This document shows positions 46,066 to 58,024 of a stretch of DNA of 64,000 nucleotides, piece after piece. The stretch covers positions 1-64,000 of the forward strand of contig NW_027128788.1 of assembly GCF_037325665.1 (NCBI RefSeq). Direction: 5' to 3'. The DNA is from Littorina saxatilis. Its lineage: Eukaryota > Mollusca > Gastropoda > Littorinimorpha > Littorinidae. Each line of letters begins with the position of its first letter. Position 1 is the first letter of the stretch. A program made the position numbers and the translations under genes. Under the pieces are notes generated by a model. It searched no databases. It was not told the origin of the DNA and worked only from the letters and a program-made list of their open reading frames with translations.

Positions 46066-46158
46066 TTGATTGCATAATGACCGTCCTCTTCAAGCATGTT
46101 CAAATATTTATTTTTTATTGACAGTCGTGCTTGAAGAGGGCGGTCATTATTCAATCAA
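46066..46158. mobile_element. 93-bp hairpin MITE
   Basis: ttgattgcataatgaccgtc-ctcttcaagca on the left pairs with tgcttgaagagggcggtcat-tattcaatcaa on the right: arms of about 31 bp with two mismatches, around a 30-nt AT-rich loop. The transcript would form a strong hairpin. Confidence 0.65.
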
Positions 46159-46499
46159 TTTTGTAAGGGACAGGCCTATAGACCTTGCGGAACCGAGGTC
46201 CCTGCAGGTAACAATGTGAAGAAAAAAATAGCTAGCAGACGACAGCTAATGTTGTGTCCCCTCGGGACAAGCTGACAAACTGGATCTGGATCTGGATAGG
46301 TTACGTTGCAGGAGCCAGTGGTGGCTATCGTCGCAACGGGTGAGAGAGCGCAGCATAAAAGGTGTTAAAATGTTTAAAAGTCTTGCTATACATGCCCTTC
46401 CAGGTTGGTGATGTCAACCGATGGAATATGGGCAGTGTTAAAATCTGGAGAAAAACACCGAGTTTCGTAAAGCCTTTGCTTAGCCTGAGTAGACTCTCC

Positions 46500-46800
46500 A
46501 CAACTCTATTCTGTTTTGGAACTCTCTACCCTGCATGTGCTTTATGGTCTATTTGTCAATGGTATCTTTGTGTGTGCGCGTGCGTGCGTGCGTGTGTGTG
46601 TGTGTGTGTACTTTTAACATTGTACGCTAAGTTTTGCTTAGTGCTTGGGATCTTGGTGTTATGTCTCAGTTAAATGTATGCTTTGTATGCTTGTTGATTT
46701 GTGCTAGTTTATTCTATAATGAATTTGTAAAGCGCCTGGAGCCAATTGATGGGACTCGCGCTATAGAAAAGTTATTTATTATTATTATTATTATTATTAT
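46500..46800 (+). mobile_element. LINE 3' end with (ATT)n tail
   Basis: The block gtaaagcgcctggagccaat, then cgcgctatagaaaagttatt, ends in a run of ATT repeats. This is a common 3' terminus of CR1-like LINEs and their SINEs. A (TG)n tract interrupts it at 46570-46608. No coding part remains. Confidence 0.5.
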
Positions 46801-47699
46801 GTGAATGCGCTGGCAGTTGCTGAGGGCGCCACAGGGTCTTTCAGGTGGTTCCACTCAGCTGGCGTCCTAACAAAAAATGAGTTCCTGTACAATTCCGATC
46901 TACTGTCTGGAATTTTGAAGGGCCTCGAGTTGTTATAGGCTTGTTTTTCAACTGGATTATCTGATGTACACCCGTGGAACTTTGTTGGTCTGATTTTCCG
47001 CTTGTTCTTGTCCGCGGGGGTGAGAAAACTTTCTGGGGGTATTTCTTAAGTACGGTCGCAATCGAAAACAGTATGCTACACACTTTGAAGGAGCATGATA
47101 ACACGTTTATTACTGGCCGCGGTGCGCAGCATCAATTGCACAAATAGTGCCCCGGTGCGCAGCCCAGTGTCCCCGGTGCGCAGCAACAAATTCGTTCGGT
47201 GACAGTAGAGATTCAAGAAATATGATTCAACCGCGTGAAGTTAGTAGACACCACTTAAGCCAGATGTCAACAAATAACCAATAATTACATTCCAATTCTC
47301 TGCAGCTTGTTTGATAAGCTTGATTTTCCGTAATAATTGTGGAAAGTCAATATTTACACATAATTCACTTAAAAAGCATAAACAATCGAAGCTCAGAGTT
47401 CACAATTGAATCGAGGGAAAGAATAAAACCGATGATGGGATGCTATAACACCTTAGGTCGAAGTACAAACGCCTGTTATGTGATGATATGTCATTTTGGA
47501 GAAAACAGAGAAGATTTAGTGCAGAAACTCACCTCTCATGGCTCGGTCCCGGTGCGCAGCAAGTGGCCCCGGCTTTTTTCAGGTGCAGCGGAGGTACTGG
47601 TGTGTATTTGGTTTCCACCCTTTTTTGCACCGTACTTTTGTCGCGCATGAATTCAGTAAATTCCCCATTGTAAGGAACCGACGGCATATAGCAATTAAA

Positions 47700-48180
47700 C
47701 GTTCGTATTCGTACACACACACTCACACACACACACAAAGAACATAAAAAACAAGCAAAAACGAGACGCACAAAACCTGCAGGACACGAATTCAAAGCGT
47801 GGTCTAATGAGACAAAGCAAGTGGGGGAGACACACACATGCACATAACCACTCCTTCACACACACACATAACCACTCCTTCACACACACAGTCACACGTA
47901 CACTCACACAAGCTAGCATATAATCATTCACACAAGCATGACATGCGCACAAATCACACACACATTCACACACGTGCCCAAGCAAGCACACACACACACA
48001 TACGGACGAGGAGCACCTTAGGTACCGGTCATACGCAGACGGATCTGTGTGACTTCTGTACGTACGAAATCCACATTAGGTACCGTTTGGCTATACACAG
48101 TGTGTAACCCGTACGGACGAAGGCGTTAAGTACCTGTTTCCTATACACACTGATGGTTGTGTATAGTGTCAGTAAAGTGT
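47700..48180. other. CA-rich non-coding stretch
   Basis: Imperfect (CA)n blocks with actcctt interruptions at about 47700-48005. A ggtaccg/gtacggacga motif recurs several times at 48000-48130. No gene was recognised. Confidence 0.5.
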
Positions 48181-48483
48181 GAATAGGTGAGGATGGAACT
48201 TTAACCGTCGATCACTTTACATGTATAACTTCAATTAATATGTTGCATGTTTTGCTTTTGATTTGTATGTTCCTTACTTTGTCATTTTGTTGTTTATGTT
48301 TATTTGCTTGTTTGCTTACTTGTCGATTGTTTGCTGGTTCGTTCGTTTACTTTGTTTATTTGTCATGTTGCTTTACTTGTTTATTCATTTATTAGACATT
48401 TGTATTAGAAGTAAGGACCGGTTGTAAGAAAAGGCGTCACCTTAAACCTCTATCCTTAAAAAATAAAGTTCCATCATCATTAT

Positions 48484-48489
<6 letters not shown>
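48180..48489 (+). mobile_element. LINE 3' UTR fragment
   Basis: It ends taaggaccggttgtaagaaa, cctctatccttaaaaaataa, agttccatcatcat, the kind of terminus shared by a common mollusc LINE family (from memory). A (CT)n tract follows directly at 48490-48547. Confidence 0.45.

Positions 48490-48547
<58 letters not shown>
48490..48547. repeat. (CT)n microsatellite
   Basis: About 28 CT units with one TTTC interruption. Confidence 0.95.
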
Positions 48548-49314
48548 TTACATTTAGTCAAGTTTTGTCTGTGCCGGTGTGCGTGCGCGTGTGTAGAGCG
48601 ATTCAGAGTAAACTACTGGACCGATCTTTATGAAATTTTACATGAGAGTTCCTGGGTATGATATCCCCGGACGTTGTTTTCTTTTTTCGATAAATGTCTT
48701 TGATGACGTCATATCCGGCTCTTTGTAAAAGTTGAGACGGCACTGTCACATCCTCATTTTTCAATCAAATTGATTGAAATTTTGGCCAAGCAATCTTCGA
48801 CAAAGGCCGGACTTCAGTATTGTATTTCAGCTTGGTGGCTTAAAATTAATTAATGACTTTGGTCATTAAAAATCTGAAAATTGTAATTGATTTTTTTTTT
48901 TATAAAACGATCGAAATTTACATTCATCTTATTCTTCATTATTTTCTGATTCCAAAAACATATAAATATGTTATATTCGGATTAGAAACAAGCTCTCAAA
49001 ATTAAAAATTAAAAATTATGATCAAAATCAAATTTCTGAAATCGATTAAAAAACAATTTCATCTTATTCCTTGTCGGTTCCTGATTCCAAATCATATAGA
49101 TATATGTTTGGATTAAAAACACGCTCAGAAAGATAAAACGAAGAGAGGTACAGAAAAGCATGCTATGCAGCACAGCGAAACCACCACCGCGCTAAACAGT
49201 CTCGTCAGTTTCACTGCGTTTTGCGCGAGCGGCGGACTACGGTCACTGTAAAAAAAATGCAGTGCGTTCTGTGAGTTCCACAGCTTGACTAAATGTAGTC
49301 ATTTCGCCTTAAGC

Positions 49315-49317
<3 letters not shown>
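48546..49317. mobile_element. abundant gastropod-type element with ACATTTAGTCAAG ends
   Basis: The left end is tttacatttagtcaagtttt and the right end carries the complement cttgactaaatgtagtcatt. The interior includes gagcgattcagagtaaacta, ctactggaccgatctttatg and a tandem-like pair of gattccaaaaacatataaat blocks. I recall this as one of the commonest repeats in Littorina-like snails, present in intergenic and intronic DNA. No coding frame. The superfamily is not certain. Confidence 0.65.
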
Positions 49318-49350
<33 letters not shown>

Positions 49351-50029
49351 GGAGAAAACCTGGGTTTTTTTTTCTCTTTTTTTGTGGTTTGCATGGTTGT
49401 TTATACAAAAAGCAATTGAGGAGCCATACATGGTTACTTTTTTTTTCTCCTTTTTTTTTTTCCTTATTCTCGTCCATCCGCTCTCTCCCACCCCCCTCAT
49501 AATATTCACAAACGTCATATATCACTTCACCTCATCTCGACTTATACATTACTCACATACTTCCAATGTACATTTCATTTTCCAATATACTATTCAAATC
49601 GTATCTATCACCATACTTATATTTACTAATACACATTTTTGCAATCAAAATAATGTGATTAAGTACCTTATTATTTTGGCATATATTACTAGGTTGATAA
49701 CCAAACAAGACATCGTGTTCTGAGAGGTGCACATTTGATCCTGTATTTCTAAACATATAATGGACAACATTTTCCCAAAAGCTCGTCAACTTCTCACATT
49801 GCCCAAAAAAGTGTTCAACATATTAATCAATGTGTTTACAAAATGTACATACTTTTGTTTCTCTAATTTTCATTTTTTTTAATAATATATTCGTGGGATA
49901 AATATTATGTAATATTTTCCATTGTAACAATCGCAATCTTTCTTCTTTTGTACATTTGCTTGCTAACAGCCAATAATTGTGATCTACTTTAACCTGATAT
50001 TTATGTAACCAAAATGTAACAGCGCAAGG

Positions 50030-50190
50030 CTCGCTCGCTTTTGACTGGACTATCAGCATGCGAAACTTTCTCGCGGAGGGGTTAATGATCACAGGGTTCC
50101 GTGTGTCAAGGTCATTATTGTGTTCGCCTGCTCGCGGGCTGGCTGTGTTTTTGCGAAGTGCAAGCGCTCGCACAGCAGTCTTTGCGCCGT
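50030..50190. other. GC-rich block inside the LINE
   Basis: Within the AT-rich LINE this block is much richer in GC (ctcgcggaggggttaatgat, cgcctgctcgcgggctgg, gcaagcgctcgcac). It has no counterpart in the usual LINE protein order, so it looks like a small insertion. The ends were not resolved. Confidence 0.35.
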
Positions 50191-50918
50191 TCTAAAAAAA
50201 TCTAGAGGGACTGTATCCTATCTTTGTGCACAGCTGGTTAAAAGGAATCATATCTCCGTTAACCCAAATATCTTTCACCGTATCTAAGTGCGCTTCTATC
50301 CATTTTTTTAAAATATAAGCTTTTATTTTTATAAACCACTTTTATATTGTTCCACAAACATTGATCGCCAAAGCGATCTTCTCTCTCATAAATCAATGCT
50401 TTATTATGGATTCATTTTAAGAGAACTTCTGTCCAAAAGTTTGATCGAATGCATTCAATACCTTGGAACAGTTTTAGTGGTGTTGTGGCTTTAAAACAAA
50501 GTAAATTTCTTCCCAATACCTGATAAAGACTTAATGGAATCGTTGTCCACGGTTCATGTTTTTGTTGTTGAAGTTTTGCTGCCCATGTGAGTAAAAAAGA
50601 AGTCTGCATATCGTGGACGTTTATCATGTTAATACCACCTTCTTCCACCACATTACACAATACATTTCGGCTTTTGTATTTGAATACTTCCTTTTCCAGA
50701 GAAATCTGAACAAAATAGTATTCAACTTATCGAGAACTTTAACAGGGGCAAGAAGCGCCTGCATAACGTAAACAAATTGTGAAACTAAGAAGGACTTAAT
50801 AATACATAATTTGCCGCTTGTACTTAAATTTCTTCTTGACTATCTGCAAATGATTTGTTCAACTTTTTCAAGTCTTTTGGACCATTTTTCCATAATTTCA
50901 GAGGCCGGGATGTCCTTT

Positions 50919-51629
50919 TTAAAACTGACTAATTCCCATGATTATAACCTGGGTATTCCATTTAATATCGCAATATTTCTCTTGACAGTTTATACGCGAT
51001 CCCAACCACATTGCTTCCGTTTTACTTTTATTTAATTTCAAGCGAGATATATTGGAGAAATCATCAATGATTTTCAAAACCGTTTCCATGTCGTTTTTAT
51101 CTTGAAGTAAAACAGTTATGTCATCGGCGTACATAGCCATTTTCAAGATACGCGATGTTTGTTCTGCAAAACCTACATCTGGTAAGGCAAATCCTTTAAT
51201 ATTGGGGTGACTTCGGATTTTGATTGCTAATAATTCTACAGCAAGCACGAAGGCCAAAGGTGAGAGGGGACATCCCTGACGGATTCCGGAATTCACACTT
51301 ATTTCTTCCGAAATCCAACCCATATAATTTATGCAGCTCGTGGTGTTTGTCATTAAAACTGTAATCCATTTAACAAATGTTTCGCCAAAACCAATTTTTT
51401 TAAAGGACCAGACCACATAGTCTTTTGAGATGGAATCGTAGGCTCGGGCGTAGTCAAGCGCAAGTAATATATTACCTGCTTGATTTCTTTCATTAGCGTA
51501 ATTAATGACATCATCAATTAATCTAATCAAGTTACTTGCCTTTCTTCCCTTAATAAATCCTGTCTGATCTTCTGGCACGAGGTCAGAAATAACACCAGAT
51601 AAGCGCTGCGATAAACATTTTGCCAGCAT
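50919..51629 (-). pseudogene. reverse transcriptase core of the LINE
   Basis: The 236-codon open stretch contains the RT motifs in order: TGFIKGRKASNLIRLIDDV, LALDYARAYDSISKDYV (motif A), NSGIRQGCPLSPLAFVLAVE (motif B), MAMYADDITVLLQDK (YADD catalytic box) and SNISRLKLNKSKTEAMWLG (motif D). The KLNKSKTExxWLG form is typical of Tx1/L1-clade LINEs. The upstream part of the polymerase (51631-51894) is in a different frame, shifted by one base, and the downstream part is also out of frame, so the element cannot make a full polymerase. Confidence 0.9.
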
Positions 51630-51895
51630 TTTATAATCTGTATTGGTTACAGATATAGGGTCTCCAATTCTTAAGGCTATCTCTCGGCAAATCTTTACCC
51701 TTATGGATCAACGTGATAACTGCTCTTTTCTGAGTATCTGACAATTCACCGACTCTAAATGCACTTTGAAGGGAATTAACCACCATCATTTTTACTTTAG
51801 GCCAAAAAAAATTCATGAAACTTGTAGTCAATCCGTCTAAACCTGGTGACGAACCATTTTTTAATAAAGACAGCGCCCTGCCGATTTCTAACACG

Positions 51896-52194
51896 GTATT
51901 GGGGTGTGCATATGGGTGTGCACGTTAAAGATCTCACGATTGACAAAAGGGTCTTTCCTGGCAAAATTGTATAGGCATAGATAAAAAATGTCCTCCAAAT
52001 ACCCGTGTGACTTGGAATAACAGGCCGTAAAAAGTAAATATTCGCCGTAATGGCTTGAGATTTACTGGCCAATGTGAATGCGTGATGTATTGTGTAAAAA
52101 AATCCATCTCACACGGCAGAAATTAATATGTAAATCGCCGTGAGCTCTTGTGAGAAGGGGCGATTAATAAATGTCCATTATTATTATTATTATT
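51896..52194 (+). repeat. family B SINE variant nested in the LINE
   Basis: 51904-52130 matches the body of the family B SINE (gggtgtgcacgttaaagatc, ttggaataacaggccg). Its 3' end is different, with a gatttaca-like hairpin (aaatcgccgtgagctcttgt) and a (ATT)n tail at 52179-52194. It separates two parts of the LINE protein that belong together. Confidence 0.7.
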
Positions 52195-52574
52195 AAAATC
52201 AGTTTCCAAAACATATTTTCGTTCGTCATTTAACTGAGGAATATTTGAATTAAGAACTTTACTTTCAGCATCCTCCTCAACAAAATTCCCATTTTTATCA
52301 AACACGTTATTGTAAAATCTCACTTGCTCCTGTAAAATTCCTTTTTGCGTCGTTATTGAGAGCCATTTTCATCAATTAATCTGTCCATAAATTTTAAATT
52401 AGCTTTCACTTTTTCCATATTTAAAAAATATAATATCCCTTCACATGCACAATTCTATATAACATATTACAACCAAATACAATAGCAAATAAGCAAAAAA
52501 AACATGGTTTGAAAGGGTAGCTGTATTGGGTTTTTTTTCGAACGATGTAAGGATCACTATATCCCGCCAAACCG

Positions 52575-52885
52575 CAACACGGTGGCCTAGTGGTAAGGCG
52601 TCCGCCCAGTGAGCGGGAGGTCGTGGGTTCGAACCCCGGCAGGGATACCTAAGACTTTAAAATTGGCAATCTAGTGGCTGCTCCGCCTGGCGTCTGGCAT
52701 TATGGGGTTAGTGCTAGGACTGGTTGGTCCGGTGTCAGAATAATGTGACTGGGTGAGACATGAAGCCTGTGCTGCGACTTCTGTCTTGTGTGTGGCGCAC
52801 GTTAAATGTCAAAGCAGCACCGCCCTGATGTGGCTCTTCGTGGTCGGCTGGGCGTTAAGCAAACAACCAACCAAACAAACAAACA
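52575..52885 (+). repeat. tRNA-headed SINE, family E, full length
   Basis: The head is tggcctagtggtaaggcgtc plus gtgggttcgaaccccgg; the body is typical and the tail is aaacaaccaaccaaac. It is the cleanest copy and serves as reference for the family. Confidence 0.9.
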
Positions 52886-53028
52886 AAATATATCCCGCCA
52901 ACTAGAGTTATTACGGCTTGTTGATTTTGCTGATATAAAAGTCATTTTTTTCTCACTTCATTGGTGCAAACAGTGTAATTTTGTGTTGTAAATTTTATTG
53001 ATATGCAATTGTTGTTATATTTGTAAGC

Positions 53029-53033
<5 letters not shown>

Positions 53034-53088
<55 letters not shown>
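53034..53088. repeat. (GA)n microsatellite
   Basis: About 27 uninterrupted GA units. Confidence 0.97.
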
Positions 53089-53093
<5 letters not shown>

Positions 53094-53851
53094 CACTCCA
53101 TCAAAGTGTCTCCTTTTGAATGCTAAATATAAGTCAGGGAATACGTCTAAAAATGGCATCCAAATTCCAGGAAATATGTATATTACCTGGATATTTTAGG
53201 GAATATATATATTCATTGAGTGAAACAGGGAATACGTATAAATCAAATCTCTTATATTATTAAAAGCTGCATCAAAAGGTTTGCAACATTGATATCGGGA
53301 CTACACAAAATAGAATGTTTATATAATGGGTGGTGGTGGATAATGCTGTCTGGATTAAAATATAAAAAGAGGTAAACAGGTGGCGAACTGTATTAAGTTT
53401 CACTGACGGTCTAGTCTTCAGTGACAGTGCAAATAACAAATCAGAGGTGATTCTTGCTAATCATCAAGCTTTTATTTATCCGTATGAATTTAGCAATGAA
53501 AAACGGATTGACAATTAAGGTTAAAGAGAGAGGAAGGGAGAGAAAGAAGGAGGGGGAGAGAGAGGGAGGGGGGAGAGAGGGAGGGGGGAGAGAGGAAGGG
53601 CGAGAGAGAGGGATGCGTGGAATACGTGGGGGTGGGGGGCCGTGGAAAGGAGCAGCTAGTCGTAGAGCGGTTCGACTCGCGCAGTGGCTATACATTACAC
53701 GGTTCGCGTGCCATCAATTAGAACGTCGTCAAGCAGGTAGCCCGCTGAGAAACCTACTGGAGAGCTAGAGAGACAGCTGGACGCATTCCTTGTTTATGGT
53801 CAGCAGATTAATGTACTGCCACACTGAGATTGAAATCGCAGAGGCTTACAT
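53089..53851. other. non-coding stretch with a purine-rich block
   Basis: A GA/GGGA-rich block lies at about 53520-53640. The remainder, with repeated agggaatac motifs near 53135-53235, shows no gene. Confidence 0.4.
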
Positions 53852-54372
53852 CGGACTGGGTGGCCGAGTGGTAACGCACTTGCGGAAGCGAGAGGTTGCG
53901 AGTTCGACCCTGGGTCAGGGCGTTAGCAATTTTCTCCCCCCTTTCCTAACCTAGGTGGTGGGTTCAAGTGCTAGTCTTTCGGATGAGACGAAAAACCGAG
54001 GTCCCTTCGTGTACACTACACTGGGGTGTGTACGTTAAAGATCCCACGATTGACAAAAGGGTCTGTCCTGGCAAAATTGAATAGGCATAGATAAAAAATT
54101 TCCACCAAAATACCCGTGTGACTTGGAATAATAGGCCGTGAAAAGTAGGATATGCGCCGAAATGGCTGCGATCTGCTGGCCGATGTGAATGCGTGATGTA
54201 TTGTGTAAAATAAATTCCATCTCACACGGCATGAATATTATTAAATCCCTGCGCCTTGAATATGTGCGCGATATAAATTGCATAAAATAAAATTAAAATA
54301 AATAAATCCCTGCGCTTAGAGCTGTACCCACGGAATACGCGCGATATAAGCCTCATATTGATTGATTGATTG
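53852..54372 (+). repeat. tRNA-headed SINE, family B, full length
   Basis: Same layout as 1109-1620, with the B box (gttgcgagttcgaccctgg) at about 53892-53910, full body and a (ATTG)n tail. A few bases of the anticodon region differ from the other copies. Confidence 0.87.
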
Positions 54373-56079
54373 ACATCCTCGTATAGTCATAGTATACTGA
54401 CACCAGTCCTAGCATGATAGAGCGGCTGTCACTATAGGTGTCTCTCTTTGTGTGTCTGTATTATATTACTTGTGATTAAAACAAAAAATGCCTGATGGGA
54501 AACAAATAGAAAAAAATGTTATGACAGGGATTCCCCTAATATTTCCGAATGTCATTTCTACAATGACGCTTTAAATAACGTCTTGATGAAAGTTGGTTGA
54601 CGTGAAATGTGGCTTGAAAAAAAAAGAGCATTACAGCAAGCAGAGAATGCAGAGAATAGGGAATATTATCTGTCATAGGGGTACGATACCAGTTAATCAC
54701 GTTCAACCGAATGTTTGGAGATTCGAGAGTGGAGGATAAGTAGAGTGATATATGGGGGGGGGGGGGTGTCATTATTGAAGAGAGAGAGATGGAGAGAGAG
54801 GAGAGTTGGGAAAAGAGAGAGTGTGTGTAAGAAGGTGAGAGACAGAGGGCGATGGGGAGAGGTTGAGTGATCATATGAGGGGTGTTGTCAATATTAGAGA
54901 GATAGAGGGGAAGAGAAGGAGAGAGAGAGATGGGAGGGTGAAGAAAGAGAGAGAGTGTGTAAGATGCCTCCATAAGAGATGTAGCCTAGAATAAAAGCAA
55001 TATCTCTCGATACATGTATTATTTATCTTAACATGTAAGTTATTGTTCGTAGGCCTAATATGAAAACAATAATTTTGAAGTCTGAATCCAGTATCATTAT
55101 TTTGAACTGTTTCGGTCTGTACAACGCTTCCGTGTAGCATATATATCTTTCATATTCTCTTGGGACGGGCCAGGGAATGTGTTACAAACTAACGCTTGCT
55201 TATATCAGCAAGCCCAGTCAGTTCTAGCAGAGGGAATGAAATACAATTATGCTCTAGATTGGTCTCTAGGTACTCTACGGAATGTACGCGAGTAGTAACA
55301 TATGATAGCGGTCAGTGGATCAGTTACCAACATTCCTACTGACATCTGGTAGTGATTTAGTCTTGATGGTGATCGGTGCTTTCCTTCGTTAGCCACTGGA
55401 CTTGTCAGTTACATTTTGACGATTATCTGAGCGACCCCTTTTACAGAAAATTCAAATATCAACCGAACCCATTCATGGAAGATCAAATAGGATGTACATT
55501 AGGTCCCTAATCACGAAGAGGGTCACCTAGAAACTCGCTCAAATATGTGATTTTTCTTGATACATTGTTAACTAATCTAAAAGATTGGAGTTTTCCTAAC
55601 AATACACACACACAACGTATTCGTTTTGATAACAAAAATAATGATATGGCATGTATCAATAGCCGGCATGTGATAAAGGGGTAACAAAATAATAATTAAC
55701 AAGTGACCATAATGATCCTAATACTTTCCGTTTATCATCTCGTGCTGTGGTTGTTGTTTTATTATTTAAAGTCTTCGTCTCGGGCTGATTGGTCCTGATA
55801 TGGCTCAAAAGAGTCGGCTGGACCGAAAGCAAAAATCAAGTAAAGTATCTGGGGCTGATAGAACATATGGACCCTAACGGGTGTATGGTCAGCAGTATAT
55901 TAAAACCCTTCATGGCCGGATAATATGGTACCTAGGGTCACCAAAGTTCAGAGCTTCTCGGCATCGACTCCGATGAGCATGCTTCCTAATAGTGGTGTCA
56001 ACAGTTTTATCAGTTTTGGAGAAAAGTGGGTGCAAACGAAAACATTTAAACAATGCCTGACGGGATAATGTTGGCACTA
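54373..56079. other. non-coding stretch, nothing recognised
   Basis: GA-rich purine blocks lie at about 54770-54960, with a short G run at 54755-54764. No exon, SINE or inverted-repeat element was recognised in the remainder. Confidence 0.4.
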
Positions 56080-56089
56080 CACTCTAAAC

Positions 56090-56440
56090 AAAAGTGTTCC
56101 ACTCCTGAACACCCTTTCTGTAACCACTTCTGAACACCCTTTTAGTAGAACACTTTTGGAACACTTTTGGAACACAAAAAGTGTTCTATACACAAAAAAG
56201 TGTTCCAAAAGTGTTCCAAAAGTGTTCCAAAAGTGTTCACATCTGAACACTTTTAAGTGTTCACCCTGCTGTAACCACTTCTGAACACATAAAAGTGTTC
56301 AGGTCAACACTTTTAGAACACTTTTGGAACACTTTTGGAACACTTTTGGAACACTTTTAGAACACTTTTAGAACACTTTTAGAACACTTTTGGAACACTT
56401 TTAGAACACTTTTAGAACACTTTTGGAACACTTTCATCCT
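56090..56440. repeat. subterminal GAACACTTTTG array, left
   Basis: More than 20 copies of gaacacttttg or its complement lie here in both orientations, able to fold back. It matches the array at 61390-61605. Confidence 0.85.
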
Positions 56441-56576
56441 GCACTGTCATACAATTCAGAAAGACATTAAAATCAAAATTTTCTGAGCAAAGAAGCATTT
56501 TTAATTGACAAAAAGAAATGTCTGCAGCAGTCGCAGAACAAACGGGTCTGGGGTAGGAATTGTTGAACACATAATA

Positions 56577-57381
56577 TACCGAGCAACAAAATTCGTCATT
56601 GTTTGATTGACAAAATCTTCATCAATTATAGAGTTAGAATTATTAAACTACAAAAGTTTAATGAAGGCATGTTTGACCTTGCTTTTGTGTGATTATTTTG
56701 ATGCTGTGACTGTTTTAACACACAAGACAAGCAGGTTCATCGTAAAACACATAATGCGCGCTCGCAGCACGTGCAAGTAGAGCAGGAGAAATCTGATATG
56801 TGAGATGTGTTCACTAATGCATTAGCAACCAAAAGATACCATGGCACGCTTGCTGCCAGTCTCACTTTTGAAACAGCCAGGATGCCAAGATTGACACCAC
56901 CAAAATGCCAGGTCGATTTAAAGCTGGGGGTGATCCAGAAGCGCTGGCATGTGCTTTAAACGTGCATGTGTCAACAGTTTATCACCTTCTGCAATGTTCT
57001 GGTGACATTGGAAGCACTGCAGTTATGCAACGCGGTAGATTTTTTCGCATTACCCCAATAAGACAAGATCGCAATTTCCTTCCACAACGTCTTCGACATC
57101 GATTCAATTCAGCCGCTGACAATACCAGGAACATCACTGGTAGCAACCAGTGTCCGATCAGTGGCCAGAGAACGCGATGAAGGCTGACTGAGCGAGACCT
57201 CCAAAACTTCGTTTTGTCCCGTGTGTTGAAACAATCGCAGCATCAAAATACTCACGCAACAGCTGTGTCAAACATGCCTTCATCAAAATGTTGTGGTTTG
57301 ATAATTCTAACTCCATAATTGTTCGAGATTTTGTCAATCAAACATTGCAGAATTTTTTCGCGTTTCTTTTGTTGCTCGGTA
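56577..57381. mobile_element. internally deleted Tc1-like transposon
   Basis: Inverted ends of roughly 100 bp (taccgagcaacaaaa, tgtttgattgacaaaatc, gttagaattat, gaaggcatgtttgac) are flanked by TA. The interior (56905-57180, plus) encodes only the N-terminal part of a Tc1 transposase: ALNVHVSTVYHLLQ (helix-turn-helix), GSTAVMQRGRFFRITP and LRHRFNSAADNTRNI. The catalytic domain is absent and the frame is broken after about 57177, so it is non-autonomous. Confidence 0.75.
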
Positions 57382-57389
57382 TATGTTGC

Positions 57390-58020
57390 TATTAAATAAT
57401 ATGAACGGAGCTCTGGTAAACCCCATCTTGAAAGTTCACACACGAAAGTCCGATAACAAAAACACCCTTCAGAGTTGGGAGGATTCCAGGCCCTTGGTCT
57501 TTGGTTTAGTTTTCAACTCGCTGTCCGGAACATCCTGTTCGAAATAAAAGTGAGTTTTAGAACATGATGCATTTCCAACTCTTAACAGGTTTGTGTTAAA
57601 CGTTTGTACTTAATTGATAACACTGAAGTGTAAATCTTAACTAATAGTGGACTTCTTCTTGCTGTCAGCAGATCTCCAACAATCGCAGTTACAGGTAAAC
57701 TTTTTTTTATTCCAGAACGGGCATAGGTCACATAACAGAACAAATACGTCACGTCCAATTCGCTCTCACCTTCCCAACACACAATGACACTCGCATGCAC
57801 GCACATGCACACACGACTGAATGTAAAAAGTAATCCCTCTTGAAGCAGGAGTCTGTCCCTAAGAACAAAAAGTAGAATTAAAATAGGTCTTTCGCAAGGA
57901 TTTCATTAGCGCGTGGCCACTCTGGAAAATGGCACTCTACAAATTGTTTATATAAGGTAAGCAGTAAACCGTACTGCTAATGTGGCGAGGCCTTGAGCAC
58001 GCCCGTTTTCCTTAACTCGT
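57390..58020. other. non-coding stretch, nothing recognised
   Basis: No exon signal or repeat was identified between the Tc1-like copy and the duplicated block to the right. Confidence 0.35.
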
Positions 58021-58024
58021 TCTT

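Larger units (their letters stand above)
43690..47640. mobile_element. large inverted-repeat structure enclosing a satellite
   Basis: Arms of about 440-480 bp lie at 43690-44135 and 47160-47640 in opposite orientation. They share tacctccgctgcac, gtgagtttctgcactaaatc, atgatatgtcattttggaga (complemented in the left arm) and ttattggttatttgttgaca. Each arm ends inward in gctgcgcaccgggg. A third partial arm copy at 45055-45230 follows the 33-bp satellite. Between them lie the satellite, a (CA)n tract, a zinc-finger-like fragment, a small hairpin MITE and a LINE tail. It resembles a giant foldback element, or two inverted copies of one repeat with later insertions. Confidence 0.6.
49318..52440 (-). 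mobile_element. Tx1/L1-like LINE, 5'-truncated and decayed
   Basis: On the minus strand the order of parts is: a segment with RFYNNVFDKNGNF and IPQLNDERKYVLETDF (52200-52330); after a SINE insertion, LLKNGSSPGLDGLTTSFMNF and ITLIHKGKDL (51631-51894); the reverse transcriptase core (50919-51629); C-terminal stretches EGGINMINVHDMQTSFL (50412-50660) and RLLQWKILHNIYPTN followed by CTFCKH (49823-50173); and a poly(A) end, seen as poly-T at 49318-49345, that abuts the 48546-49317 element. The endonuclease is missing. Confidence 0.85.
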
